A DNA stretch of 64,000 nt from Streptomyces sp. F63 (lineage in GTDB: Bacteria; Actinomycetota; Actinomycetes; Streptomycetales; Streptomycetaceae). Where the stretch lies: assembly GCF_018070345.1 (NCBI RefSeq), contig NZ_JAGPXX010000021.1, forward strand, positions 1 through 64,000, given 5' to 3'. The notes below the pieces were generated by a model. The model was not told where the DNA came from. It saw only the letters and a list, made by a program, of their open reading frames with translations, and searched no databases. A program made the translations under genes and the position numbers. Below, piece after piece: positions 17,535-25,148 of the stretch (its first letter is position 1; each line of letters starts with the position of its first letter).

Positions 17535-17942
17535 ATGCCGTACGAGATCGACAAGACGGACGAGCAGTGGCGCGCGGAGCTGTCCCCGGCCGAATACGCC
17601 GTGCTCCGCCAGGCGGGCACCGAACCCGCGTACACCGGTGAGTACACCGGCACCAGGACCGCCGGCGTCTACTCCTGCCGGGCCTGCGGCGCCGAACTCT
17701 TCCGCTCCGACACCAAGTTCGAGTCGCACTGCGGCTGGCCGTCCTTCTACGACCCCAAGGAGTCGGACGCCGTCGAACTGGTCGAGGACCGCTCGCACGG
17801 CATGGTCCGCACCGAGGTGCGGTGCGCCCGCTGCGGCTCCCACCTCGGCCACGTCTTCGAGGGCGAGGGCTACCCGACGCCGACGGACCAGCGGTACTGC
17901 ATCAACTCCATCTCGCTGCGGCTGCTCCCGGACGAGGGCTGA
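17535..17942 (+). CDS. msrB: Peptide-methionine (R)-S-oxide reductase
   Basis: MsrB repairs methionine-R-sulfoxide in proteins. All expected motifs are in this 135-aa single-domain form: zinc ligands CRACG and CARCG, substrate motif HCGWPSFYDP, GHVFEGEG, and the catalytic cysteine in RYCINSISL. The ribosome site GGAGAGGA precedes the ATG at 17535. It follows murC by 78 bp. A decayed AraC-type frame on the opposite strand begins just beyond its stop. Confidence 0.97.
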   Translation: MPYEIDKTDEQWRAELSPAEYAVLRQAGTEPAYTGEYTGTRTAGVYSCRACGAELFRSDTKFESHCGWPSFYDPKESDAVELVEDRSHGMVRTEVRCARCGSHLGHVFEGEGYPTPTDQRYCINSISLRLLPDEG

Positions 17943-18004
17943 CGCAGATTCAGCCGCCCGCCCCGGAACCGGAGCGCGGGCGCCGGAACCGCGCGGGTGT
18001 GGTG

Positions 18005-18418
18005 CAACTCCTCTCCGGCACGGGCGAGAGCGGTGTGCAGCTGCTCGATCCGGCGGCGCGGCAGCCCGTCGCCGAGCACCGGGGCGTCCACCGCACGGCC
18101 CGTCAGACGCCGCGGCAGCACGGAGTCGTCGAGGTAGAGGCTTGCACCTGCGGAACCCGGACGCCGTGACGGCCCGGCCGTCAGGGGGACACCGGGCAGC
18201 AGCAGGAGAACGGTGGCGCCGACGGCCGCCCCGTGGCGGCGGCCGAGCGCGAAGTCCACCGAGCCGTCGTCGAGGATCACCAGGTCCCACGTGCCGTGGG
18301 TGTCGGCCGGGTACGCGTGGCCGGTGAAGTGCGCGTGGAAGACATCGGCGATCCGGGGGACCGGCGGTCTCCGGGCTCTGACGGAGGCGCGGGGGCGGTC
18401 GGAGGCCGTGCCGGGCAT
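18005..18418 (-). pseudogene. AraC-family regulator, N-terminal sensor domain only
   Basis: The frame starts MPGTASDRP and encodes a recognisable AraC-type cupin sensor domain: HAHFTGHAYPADTHGTWDLVILDDGSV, GATVLLLLPGV, LYLDDSVLPRRLTGRAVDAPVL and RRIEQLHTALARAGEEL. Homology stops there, at about 18005. The open frame then runs through unrelated sequence into the complement of msrB. The two helix-turn-helix motifs that bind DNA are absent, so it cannot be a normal regulator. A region around LTAGPSRRPGSAGA also departs from the family pattern. I call it a truncated pseudogene; an alternative is a sensor-only protein. Confidence 0.72.
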
Positions 18419-18537
18419 GCCGGCAACGTACAAGACCGGCGGAGCGCGGACACGGCAGGCCCGTGACCCCGGCCGGAGGGCCGGAGCGGCCGCTCCCGCC
18501 GGCCGGCACCGTTCCGCCGCGCCCCGAGGGCGCGGTG

Positions 18538-20295
18538 TCAGGGCACGGCCAGGACCGCCGCCGACTCCGGGGGCAGCCGCACCACCCCGTCGGCGCCCGG
18601 GGCCCCGCAGTCGCCCCACGCCGCCAGCACCCGGGCGTGCGGGGCCCCGGCGGGCACGCGGGCCGCACGCCCGGCGGACAGGTTCACCACGGTGCGCAGC
18701 GCGCCCCGGCCGGCGCACAGCCAGCGTTCCGCGCTGTCGTAGGAGACCTTCACTCCGGCGAGACCGGGATCGGCCGGCTCCGGCAGCGCGCGGCGGAGCG
18801 CGATCAGCTCGCGGTGCCAGGCCAGCAGCCGGGTGTGCGGATCGCGGCCCGGCTCGTCCCAGTCCAGGCAGCTGCGCGCGCGGGTCGCCGGGTCCTGTGG
18901 ATCGGGGATGTCCTCCTCCGCCCAGCCGTGCGACGCGAACTCCCGCCGCCGGCCGCGCCGTACGGCCTCCGCCAGCTCGGGGTCCGGGTGGTCGGTGAAG
19001 TACTGCCAGGGCGTGCGGGCGCCCCACTCCTCGCCCATGAACAGCATCGGCGTGCAGGGCGAGGTGAGGACGAGCGCGGCGGCGCAGGCCAGCAGGCCGG
19101 GGGAGAGGCCGGCGGCGAGCCGGTCGCCGAGGGCCCGGTTGCCGATCTGGTCGTGGGTCTGGGCGTAGGCCAGCAGCCGGTGTGCCGGGGTGGTGCGCGG
19201 GTCGAGCGGGGCGCCGTGTGAGCGCTCCCGGAAGCTGGACCAGCCGCCGTCGTGGAAGAAGCCGCCGGTGAGGGTCTTGGCGAGGGCGTGCAGCGGGTCC
19301 TCGGCGAAGTCGGCGTAGTAGCCCTGCTGTTCGCCGGTGAGCGCGGTGTGCAGGGCGTGGTGGAAGTCGTCGTTCCACTGGGCGTGGAGTCCGTGCCCGC
19401 CCGCCGCGCGGGGAGCGGTGGTGCGCGGGTCGTTGACGTCCGACTCGGCGATCAGGAAGAGCGGCCGGCCGGTCCGCGCGGCCAGCGCGTCCACGGCGGC
19501 GGAGAGTTCGGCGAGGAAGTGCCGGGCCCGGTCGTCGCGCAGGGCGTGCACGGCGTCGAGCCGCAGGCCGTCGGCGCGGTAGTCCCGCAGCCAGGCCAGG
19601 GCGCTGCCGGTGAAGTACGCGCGGACCTCGTCGGAGCCGGGGGCGTCCAGATTGACCGCGGCGCCCCAGGGGGTGTGGTGGCGGTCGGTGAAGTACGGGC
19701 CGAATTCCGGGAGATGGTTGCCGGAGGGGCCGAGGTGGTTGTGGACGACGTCCAGGACGACGCCGAGCCCGTGCCCGTGCGCCGCGTCGATGAACCGTTT
19801 GAGCCCGTCGGGCCCGCCGTACGGTTCGTGCACCGCCCAGGGCGCCACACCGTCGTAGCCCCAGCCGTGGGTGCCGGGGAACGGGCAGACGGGCATCAGT
19901 TCGACGTGGGTGATGCCCAGGGCGGCGAGATGGTCCAGCCTGCGGGCGGCTGCCCCGAAGGTGCCCTCGGGGGTGAACGTCCCGATGTGCAGCTCGTACA
20001 GCACGGCTCCGGCCAGCGGCCGGCCGTACCAGGGATGCCGCCAGTCGAACAGGCCGTGGTCCACCACGGCGCCCGTGCCGCCGGGGCCGTCGGGGAGGCG
20101 CGGGGCGCGGGGGTCGGGGCGCACGGGGCCGCCGTCCAGGGCGAAGCCGTAGCGTGTGCCGTCCGCGGCCGGTGCCTCCGCCCGCCACCAGCCGGGGCGG
20201 AGGGGATCGCGCTCCATGGGGGTGACGGCACCGTCGCCGTCCTCCATGTGCAGCGCGACGGTACCGGCCCGCGGGGCCCACACCTCGAAGTCCAC
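18538..20295 (-). CDS. treZ: Malto-oligosyltrehalose trehalohydrolase
   Basis: TreZ cleaves trehalose from maltooligosyl-trehalose made by TreY. The 585-aa protein has an N-terminal CBM48/E-set domain (FEVWAPRAGTVALHM, PGWWRAEAPAADGTRYGF). The GH13 barrel has nucleophile Asp in DGLRLDAVHAL, acid/base Glu in LFLIAESDVNDP, third Asp in THDQIGNRALGDR, and VVLDVVHNHLGP. The C-terminal beta domain is intact. The start at 20295 opens directly on the conserved FEVWAP. treY and treX lie 9 kb upstream on the same strand, so the pathway is split by unrelated genes. Confidence 0.96.
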   Translation of the reverse strand: MDFEVWAPRAGTVALHMEDGDGAVTPMERDPLRPGWWRAEAPAADGTRYGFALDGGPVRPDPRAPRLPDGPGGTGAVVDHGLFDWRHPWYGRPLAGAVLYELHIGTFTPEGTFGAAARRLDHLAALGITHVELMPVCPFPGTHGWGYDGVAPWAVHEPYGGPDGLKRFIDAAHGHGLGVVLDVVHNHLGPSGNHLPEFGPYFTDRHHTPWGAAVNLDAPGSDEVRAYFTGSALAWLRDYRADGLRLDAVHALRDDRARHFLAELSAAVDALAARTGRPLFLIAESDVNDPRTTAPRAAGGHGLHAQWNDDFHHALHTALTGEQQGYYADFAEDPLHALAKTLTGGFFHDGGWSSFRERSHGAPLDPRTTPAHRLLAYAQTHDQIGNRALGDRLAAGLSPGLLACAAALVLTSPCTPMLFMGEEWGARTPWQYFTDHPDPELAEAVRRGRRREFASHGWAEEDIPDPQDPATRARSCLDWDEPGRDPHTRLLAWHRELIALRRALPEPADPGLAGVKVSYDSAERWLCAGRGALRTVVNLSAGRAARVPAGAPHARVLAAWGDCGAPGADGVVRLPPESAAVLAVP

Positions 20296-20399
20296 GGATG
20301 CTCCTCCTGCCGGTGCTCGCGTCGGGGCCGCGCGCCGGCGCCCCCGCCGGCCGGGAACGGCCGGGCCTCCATGCTCCGCGATCGGGGGCGGGGGCGCAG

Positions 20400-20441
20400 C
20401 AGGACGCCGCCCCGGTCCTTGCGGGCCGGGGCGGCGTCCTG
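20400..20441. terminator. Strong hairpin downstream of the GNAT gene
   Basis: A perfect 16-bp stem (outer arm begins CAGGACGCCGCC) with a 10-base loop lies 58 bp beyond the leftward GNAT stop and upstream of the treZ start. It should end the GNAT transcript before treZ. Confidence 0.75.
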
Positions 20442-20476
20442 GGTGATCGATCGCAGGCTCGCGGGTCGTCCGCCCC

Positions 20477-20504
20477 GTCAGCCGTCAGCCGTCAGCCGTC
20501 AGCC
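20477..20504. repeat. Four tandem 7-bp repeats over a stop codon
   Basis: GTCAGCC is repeated four times without mismatch. The repeat begins in the 3' flank of the GNAT gene and includes its stop (20499-20501). On the coding strand each unit carries TGA, and 7 is not a multiple of 3, so read-through meets stops in every frame. Confidence 0.85.
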
Positions 20505-21431
20505 GTCGGCGGGCGGCGGCACGAGGCAGATCCGCTCCTGCGTGATGGGATAGCCCGCCTTGGCGAAGGCCGCGGCCATGGGGAAGTTGCCCTGGTCGGT
20601 GGCGGCGGCGATACGGTCCGCGCCCTCGGCGGCCAGCTTGTGCGTGCACTCGGCCAGCAGTTCGTACGCGTAGCCGTTCCCCCGGTGCTCCGGCAGCACT
20701 CCGATGAAGCCCACGCAGGGACCGTTCGGGTTGCGGGCGGGAATGTGCACACCGGCCAGGGTGCCGTCCGGGGCGTGGGCCAGCTGCCACCACTCGCGGG
20801 GCGACGGGCACCAGTGGAAGAAGTCCAGCTCCTCCTGGGCCGCGGCCTCGGCACCGTGCCGGGCCGCGGTGTTGCGGGTGCGGGCGTCGAGGCTGCCCTC
20901 CGCGATCCGGATGAGGGCGTCCAGGAACACGGCGTCGTCCGGCTCGGCGCGGAAGCGCAGCCGGCCCGGCCGCTCGGGCAGGCCGCAGCCGGGCGTCCAG
21001 TCGTAGCGGAAGCGTTCGACGAGGAGCCGCAGCCCGGCGGCGCGCGCCGCGCCGAGGCGGCGCTCGGCGGCGGCGCGCACCCGCGGGAGGTCGCGCCAGC
21101 CGGTGGGGAGCACCAGTTCGTATTCGGTCCGCAGGGGGGAGTCGCGCAGGAGTCCGGCGGCTGCCTCGTCCTCGCCCTCGGCGAAGTCGAACCAGTCGAG
21201 CATGACCGGCTCCGTGTCGCCGGGAGCGCCCCACCAGGCGGCGCGCGCCACGACGCGGCCGTCGCGCAGCGCGATCCGGGTCCAGTCGGGGCGGTACTCG
21301 CCGCCCTCGTGCACGGGACGGTAGTGGTGCCCCAGCAGGGTGCGGCCGACGAGGCCGGTGTCCGGGTGGGAAAGGGAGGTGAACAGATGTGCGTCGCTCT
21401 CGGTGAGCGCGCGGAAGACCAGCTCGGTCAG
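20499..21431 (-). CDS. GNAT N-acetyltransferase, probable CTG start
   Basis: This 310-aa protein has a GNAT core near its C-terminus: VGFIGVLPEHRGNGYAYELL is the acetyl-CoA pyrophosphate loop (R/QxxGxG/A type), followed by ATDQGNFPMAAAFAKAGY. The first ATG/GTG in frame is the GTG at 21314, but the frame is open upstream and reads TELVFRALTESDAHLFTSL, a typical start for this family. No ATG, GTG or TTG precedes that segment before a stop. A CTG at 21429-21431 lies 3 bases after GGAAGGA and gives (M)TELVF. I therefore place the start there. The acceptor substrate is unknown. A possible leader ORF ends about 50 bp upstream. Confidence 0.75.
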   Translation of the reverse strand: MTELVFRALTESDAHLFTSLSHPDTGLVGRTLLGHHYRPVHEGGEYRPDWTRIALRDGRVVARAAWWGAPGDTEPVMLDWFDFAEGEDEAAAGLLRDSPLRTEYELVLPTGWRDLPRVRAAAERRLGAARAAGLRLLVERFRYDWTPGCGLPERPGRLRFRAEPDDAVFLDALIRIAEGSLDARTRNTAARHGAEAAAQEELDFFHWCPSPREWWQLAHAPDGTLAGVHIPARNPNGPCVGFIGVLPEHRGNGYAYELLAECTHKLAAEGADRIAAATDQGNFPMAAAFAKAGYPITQERICLVPPPADG

Positions 21432-21479
21432 GGGTCCTTCCGGGAAACGGGGTGCACGCTCCCGGACGGCGCGGTCAGC

Positions 21480-21536
21480 TCAGCCGTGGGACGCCCGGCG
21501 GACGGGGCGGGAGCATGGCATGGCGGTGATGTGCAT
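21480..21536 (-). CDS. 18-residue leader ORF upstream of the GNAT gene
   Basis: An ATG at 21536 preceded by GGAGAGGAGGCGAGAG, a very strong ribosome site, opens an 18-codon ORF (MHITAMPCSR then PVRRASHG). It stops 48 bp before the proposed CTG start, in the same frame. A promoter-like pair (TTCGAC, 18 bp, TAGGTT) lies about 50 bp further upstream on the same strand. It may be a regulatory leader; whether it is translated is unknown. Confidence 0.4.
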   Translation of the reverse strand: MHITAMPCSRPVRRASHG

Positions 21537-21708
21537 GGCTCTCGCCTCCTCTCCGGCCGGTCGTCGGGCGTCAACGGTGAACCTAACGGCCCGGGTTGGG
21601 ATTGTCGAACGCATTTCCGCAGGGCCGTTCCCGGGGCGGGGGCACGCTCCGGCCTGCGCCGTTCCGTGCGTCCGGGTCCGCCACCGGGTACGGGCCCCGT
21701 TCCGGCCG

Positions 21709-23370
21709 TCAGCCGGTGAGGTGACCGGGGTGGTGCGGAACGGCGCCCGGGAGCATGCGCGGTCCCACCGCCGACAGGACGGAGGCCGCCGTGCTGCCCG
21801 CGCCCGCGGTGTACCGGTCCGGGCGGACGAGGATCACGGGTGCCGCCGCTCCCCTGCCCGGGCCGGTGAGCCCCGCCCACTCCTCCTCGGAGAGGAAGAC
21901 CGCCGGTATCCCCGCCCAGGCCCGGTCGTCGCCGGCCGGCCAGGTCTCCCCGGGACGGGTCCGGACCACCCAGGTGAAGCCGCGGGGGGCCAGCCGCTGG
22001 TGGAGCCGCCGGCCGTCACGCAGCACGGGGTCGGGCAGTCTGCCGCCCGCTGCGGGGCGCGCTCCCCGTCCGGTGCCCGCTCCGCCCGGGCCGCCGTCCC
22101 GGTAGCCGATGTCGAGCATGCCGACACCCCGGCCGAGGCGGGCCTGCACGGGGCCGCGGCCGAGCAGGGTGGGCGCGACCGTGCCCAGGAGGGCGCGCGT
22201 CATGCCGGTACGGGTGGTGAGCGCGCTGGTCGCGCGGGCGGTGCCGCGCACCATGGCCCGGGCCACGGGCCGGCGTTCGGCCTCGTAGCTGTCGAGCAGG
22301 GCCTCGGCCCGGGCGGGTTCGGTGTGCCGGGCGGCGGCCAGCTTCCACAGCAGGTTGTGGGCGTCCTGCACCCCGGTGTTGAGTCCCTGGCCGCCGACGG
22401 GGCTGTGGATGTGCGCGGCGTCGCCGGCGAGGAAGACGCGGCCGCGGCGGTAGTGGTCCACCAGGCCGTGGCTGAGGGCGAACTGCGACCGCCAGGTCAC
22501 GTCGTGACTGCCGAACGCGATTCCGGCGCGGCTGCGGACCAGCTCGTCCAGGAAGGGCGCGTCGAGCGTGAGGCGTTCGTCCTCGCGGACTCCGGGGACG
22601 TGCGCGATGATGCGCCAGCGGCGGGGCTCCGGCATGGGGACGATCAGCAGCAGGCCCTCCGGACCGAGGAAGACGTGCCCTTCGTCCTCGGTGAGTTCGG
22701 CGGTGGTCAGGACGTCGGCCAGGACGAACACCGCCCCGGCGTCCGAGCGGTCGAGCCGCAGTCCGGAGGCTTCGCGGACGCGGCTGCGGCCGCCGTCGCA
22801 GCCGATCACCCACCGGGCGCGGACCGTTTCGCGCCGGCCGTCCCCGTGCGCCAGCATCGCCTCCACCGAGTCGCCGTCGTCGCGGAGGTCCTCCAGCGCG
22901 ACGCCCCACTCGACGGCGCCGCCTCCCGCGGTGAGGTGCGATTCGAGGATGTGCTCGGTGGCGTACTGGGGGACCGACAGCCAGAAGGGGTAGGCGGTGT
23001 CGCCCCACGGGAGGCCCAGCAGGTCGACGCGGACGGGGGCGCGGTGCCGGGTGTTCACGTTGAGTGCCGCGAACCGGGCGCCCGCGGCCAGGACGCGGTC
23101 GGCCACCCCCATGGTCTCGAAGACCTCCATGGTCCGGGCGTGGACGACCAGCGCCTTGGAGAAGCCCGAGCGGCCCGTCGCGCGGTCGATGATCCGTGCC
23201 GTGAGGCCGTGGCGCCGGGCCTCGCAGGCGGCGGTCAGCCCGGTGGGCCCGGCGCCCACGACGAGGACGTCCACCTCGGCGTCGTCCGGCCGTCCCGCCG
23301 TTCCGGCGCCGGAGGGGGCCGTGGCGGGCCCGGTGTGGTCCGTGTGCTCGTGGCCGTGGTTGAGGGGCAT
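21709..23370 (-). CDS. FAD-dependent aromatic monooxygenase
   Basis: This 553-aa class A flavoprotein hydroxylase is of the PheA/RdmE/MhpA type. Motifs are the N-terminal VLVVGAGPTGLTAACEA (FAD), the middle DG motif VIGCDGGRSRVREASG, and the GD motif VFLAGDAAHIHSPVGGQGLNTGVQDAHNL. The C-terminal ~150 residues form the thioredoxin-like domain common in this group. It probably hydroxylates an aromatic or polyketide-like compound, but the substrate cannot be read from sequence. The ATG at 23370 follows AGGACA. A 5-4-5 inverted repeat at 23504-23517 lies in its upstream region and a TetR gene lies 1 kb upstream. Confidence 0.88.
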   Translation of the reverse strand: MPLNHGHEHTDHTGPATAPSGAGTAGRPDDAEVDVLVVGAGPTGLTAACEARRHGLTARIIDRATGRSGFSKALVVHARTMEVFETMGVADRVLAAGARFAALNVNTRHRAPVRVDLLGLPWGDTAYPFWLSVPQYATEHILESHLTAGGGAVEWGVALEDLRDDGDSVEAMLAHGDGRRETVRARWVIGCDGGRSRVREASGLRLDRSDAGAVFVLADVLTTAELTEDEGHVFLGPEGLLLIVPMPEPRRWRIIAHVPGVREDERLTLDAPFLDELVRSRAGIAFGSHDVTWRSQFALSHGLVDHYRRGRVFLAGDAAHIHSPVGGQGLNTGVQDAHNLLWKLAAARHTEPARAEALLDSYEAERRPVARAMVRGTARATSALTTRTGMTRALLGTVAPTLLGRGPVQARLGRGVGMLDIGYRDGGPGGAGTGRGARPAAGGRLPDPVLRDGRRLHQRLAPRGFTWVVRTRPGETWPAGDDRAWAGIPAVFLSEEEWAGLTGPGRGAAAPVILVRPDRYTAGAGSTAASVLSAVGPRMLPGAVPHHPGHLTG

Positions 23371-23503
23371 GGGGTGTCCTGCCTTTCCGTTGCGGGGTGT
23401 GAACCGGTCCTGCGGAGGCCGTTCTGCCTCGGGGGCGCCGGGTGCGGCTGCCCGGGTTCGGTCGTCGATGACCCGGACCGGATGTCTCCACGGTAAGGAA
23501 GTG

Positions 23504-23517
23504 AGACAGCAATGTCT
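23504..23517. promoter_or_regulatory. Possible operator upstream of the monooxygenase
   Basis: AGACA and TGTCT flank a 4-base spacer in an AT-richer patch about 135 bp upstream of the monooxygenase start. A TetR-family gene lies 1 kb away on the same strand. The same half-site (AGACA/TGTCT) occurs in the longer palindrome at 27530-27549. Confidence 0.4.
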
Positions 23518-23563
23518 AGTTTTTCTCGGTGTGTGACGGAGCGCGCACCCACGGCACCCGCGC

Positions 23564-24040
23564 TCACGCGGTCCAGGCGGCCTCCGCGCCGCTGTGGCCG
23601 ATCCGTACCGTCTGGACACCGGTGCCGACCGCGCCCGCCAGCGCGACGAGGACCGCCACCACCAGCGCCGCGCCCGCCCGGGAGGGGGCGCCGCCGCCCG
23701 TGCCCCCGGAGCGGGCCCCGCGGCGCTGCAGCCAGTACAGGGCGGCGGCGCCCGCGGCGAGGGCGGCGACCCAGGGCAGCAGCGTCCCGCCCAGTTCCGC
23801 GTGACGCTCCACGAGTGCCGTCTCCTTGACGCTCTCCTCCAGCGCCGTGCCGGACTGGGTGGTCACCGGGACGAGCACGAGCGCGAGGAGGCTCAGGGCC
23901 AAGGGCAGCGGACCCGCCCACGCCCGGAACCGGGGCCACAGCGCAGCGAGCGCGACGGCGGGGGCCGCGGCGAGCGGGACGGCCACCGTGAAGTGGACGA
24001 CCAGCGGGTGGATGGGCAGGCCGGAGATGGTGTCGAACAC
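23564..24040 (-). CDS. DUF2231 membrane protein
   Basis: This 158-aa membrane protein has four hydrophobic helices. The DUF2231 signature is at the N-terminus (FDTISGLPIHPLVVHFTVAVPLAA), with its histidine pair possibly binding haem or metal. A later helix pair ends in GAVGTGVQTVRIGHSGAEAAW. Family members are cytoplasmic-membrane proteins of unknown function. The GTG at 24040 is supported by GGAG nine bases upstream; the long overlapping frame starting MERTCSTPS is a shadow. It may be cotranscribed with the monooxygenase. Confidence 0.8.
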   Translation of the reverse strand: MFDTISGLPIHPLVVHFTVAVPLAAAPAVALAALWPRFRAWAGPLPLALSLLALVLVPVTTQSGTALEESVKETALVERHAELGGTLLPWVAALAAGAAALYWLQRRGARSGGTGGGAPSRAGAALVVAVLVALAGAVGTGVQTVRIGHSGAEAAWTA

Positions 24041-24428
24041 GTCCGCTCCATGGGGTCGGGTGAGGTGGGGGAGGACAAGGGGCGCCCGCGGTGACGGGAG
24101 GGCGCGGACCGGTCGTTGCCGTGTCCGGCCGGGCGGGAGGGCGGGCCGGCCCGGGGAACCGGCCGGTCCGTGACCGGGTGGGGCGGGGAAGGGACGCCGG
24201 GGCGGTTCGCGCGTTCCGGGCGCCGGTGCGGTAGCGGGGTGCCGTGCCCGTGACGGGAAGCCGTGCCCGTGACGGGAAGCCGTGCCCGTGGCAGGGGGTG
24301 ACACCCCCGGGCGCTGGGCGGACGCGCCGGGACGGGCCGGCAGCCGGTGCGGGGAACCCGTTGCCCGCCAACGGGGCGGTTCCCCGCGAACGGGGGGCGG
24401 GGCCGTGAGCGACGGCCGCCCGCGGCCG
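24041..24428. other. Gene-free gap with a 19-bp tandem repeat
   Basis: This 388-bp stretch lies between the TetR stop and the DUF2231 start, both leftward genes. It holds a direct repeat at 24242-24290: the unit CCGTGCCCGTGACGGGAAG occurs twice in full, followed by an 11-base partial copy. No open frame in it has coding character, and I see no clear promoter. Confidence 0.6.
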
Positions 24429-25010
24429 TCAGTCCGCCGTCGCCACGCCCTCGGTCAGGGTGCGGAAGACGAGATCGGCGACCGAGGGACCGTCGGGCGC
24501 GGCCGCGCCGGCGGTCCGCACACCGGCGACGAGCAGCGAGGCCATGGCCGTCACCACCCAGGCGGGCGGGACGTCGGCCCGGACGCGGCCGGCCTCCTGG
24601 CCGCGTCGCACCGTCTCCACCAGCGGGGCGAAGACCTCGGCGCGTTCGCCGAGGAACGACGGGTCCTGGTCGGCGCCCTCCGCGAGCAGGGCCCGGAACC
24701 GCACACCGGTGGGTGCCAGGGCGTCGACGGCCCGGCGCAGCGCCTCCAGGGGATCGCCTTCGGACGGACGGGAAGCGGCGATCGCGTCCCCGGCCCGTTC
24801 GAGCGCCTCGGCGCGCATGGCCTCCAGGAGCTTCTGGCGGGTGCTGAAGTGCCGGTAGAGCGTGGCCCGGGTGAGCCCGGCGGCCTGCGCCACCTGGGCC
24901 ATGGAAGCTCCCGGGTTGTGTGCCAGGGCCTGGGCGGCGGCGTCCAGCAGGGTCCTGCGGTTGCGCTCGGCGTCGCTCCGCGACGCGCCTGGGGTATCGG
25001 TGGCCGGCAC
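24429..25010 (-). CDS. TetR-family transcriptional regulator
   Basis: This is a one-domain-plus-ligand repressor of 193 aa. The DNA-binding helix-turn-helix is at residues about 28-57 (GASMAQVAQAAGLTRATLYRHFSTRQKLLEAM). The C-terminal part (APTGVRFRALLAEG, VRRGQEAGRVRADVPPAWVVTAM) is the usual helical effector domain of TetR_C type. The GTG at 25010 is supported by AGGAAGGAG. It lies upstream of DUF2231 and the monooxygenase and may control them through the AGACA/TGTCT repeat at 23504; that is inference. Confidence 0.9.
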   Translation of the reverse strand: MPATDTPGASRSDAERNRRTLLDAAAQALAHNPGASMAQVAQAAGLTRATLYRHFSTRQKLLEAMRAEALERAGDAIAASRPSEGDPLEALRRAVDALAPTGVRFRALLAEGADQDPSFLGERAEVFAPLVETVRRGQEAGRVRADVPPAWVVTAMASLLVAGVRTAGAAAPDGPSVADLVFRTLTEGVATAD

Positions 25011-25148
25011 GGCTCCTTCCTAGCAGCCGGTCCCGGCTGCTGGCAAAGCTCCCCCGCACCGCGTCCGCCGGCGGGGCCCCGGGGGCCGGGGGCGGAGCGG
25101 ACGGAGCCCGGTCCGGGCGGGGAGGCCGCCCGGACCGGTTCCCGTCCG

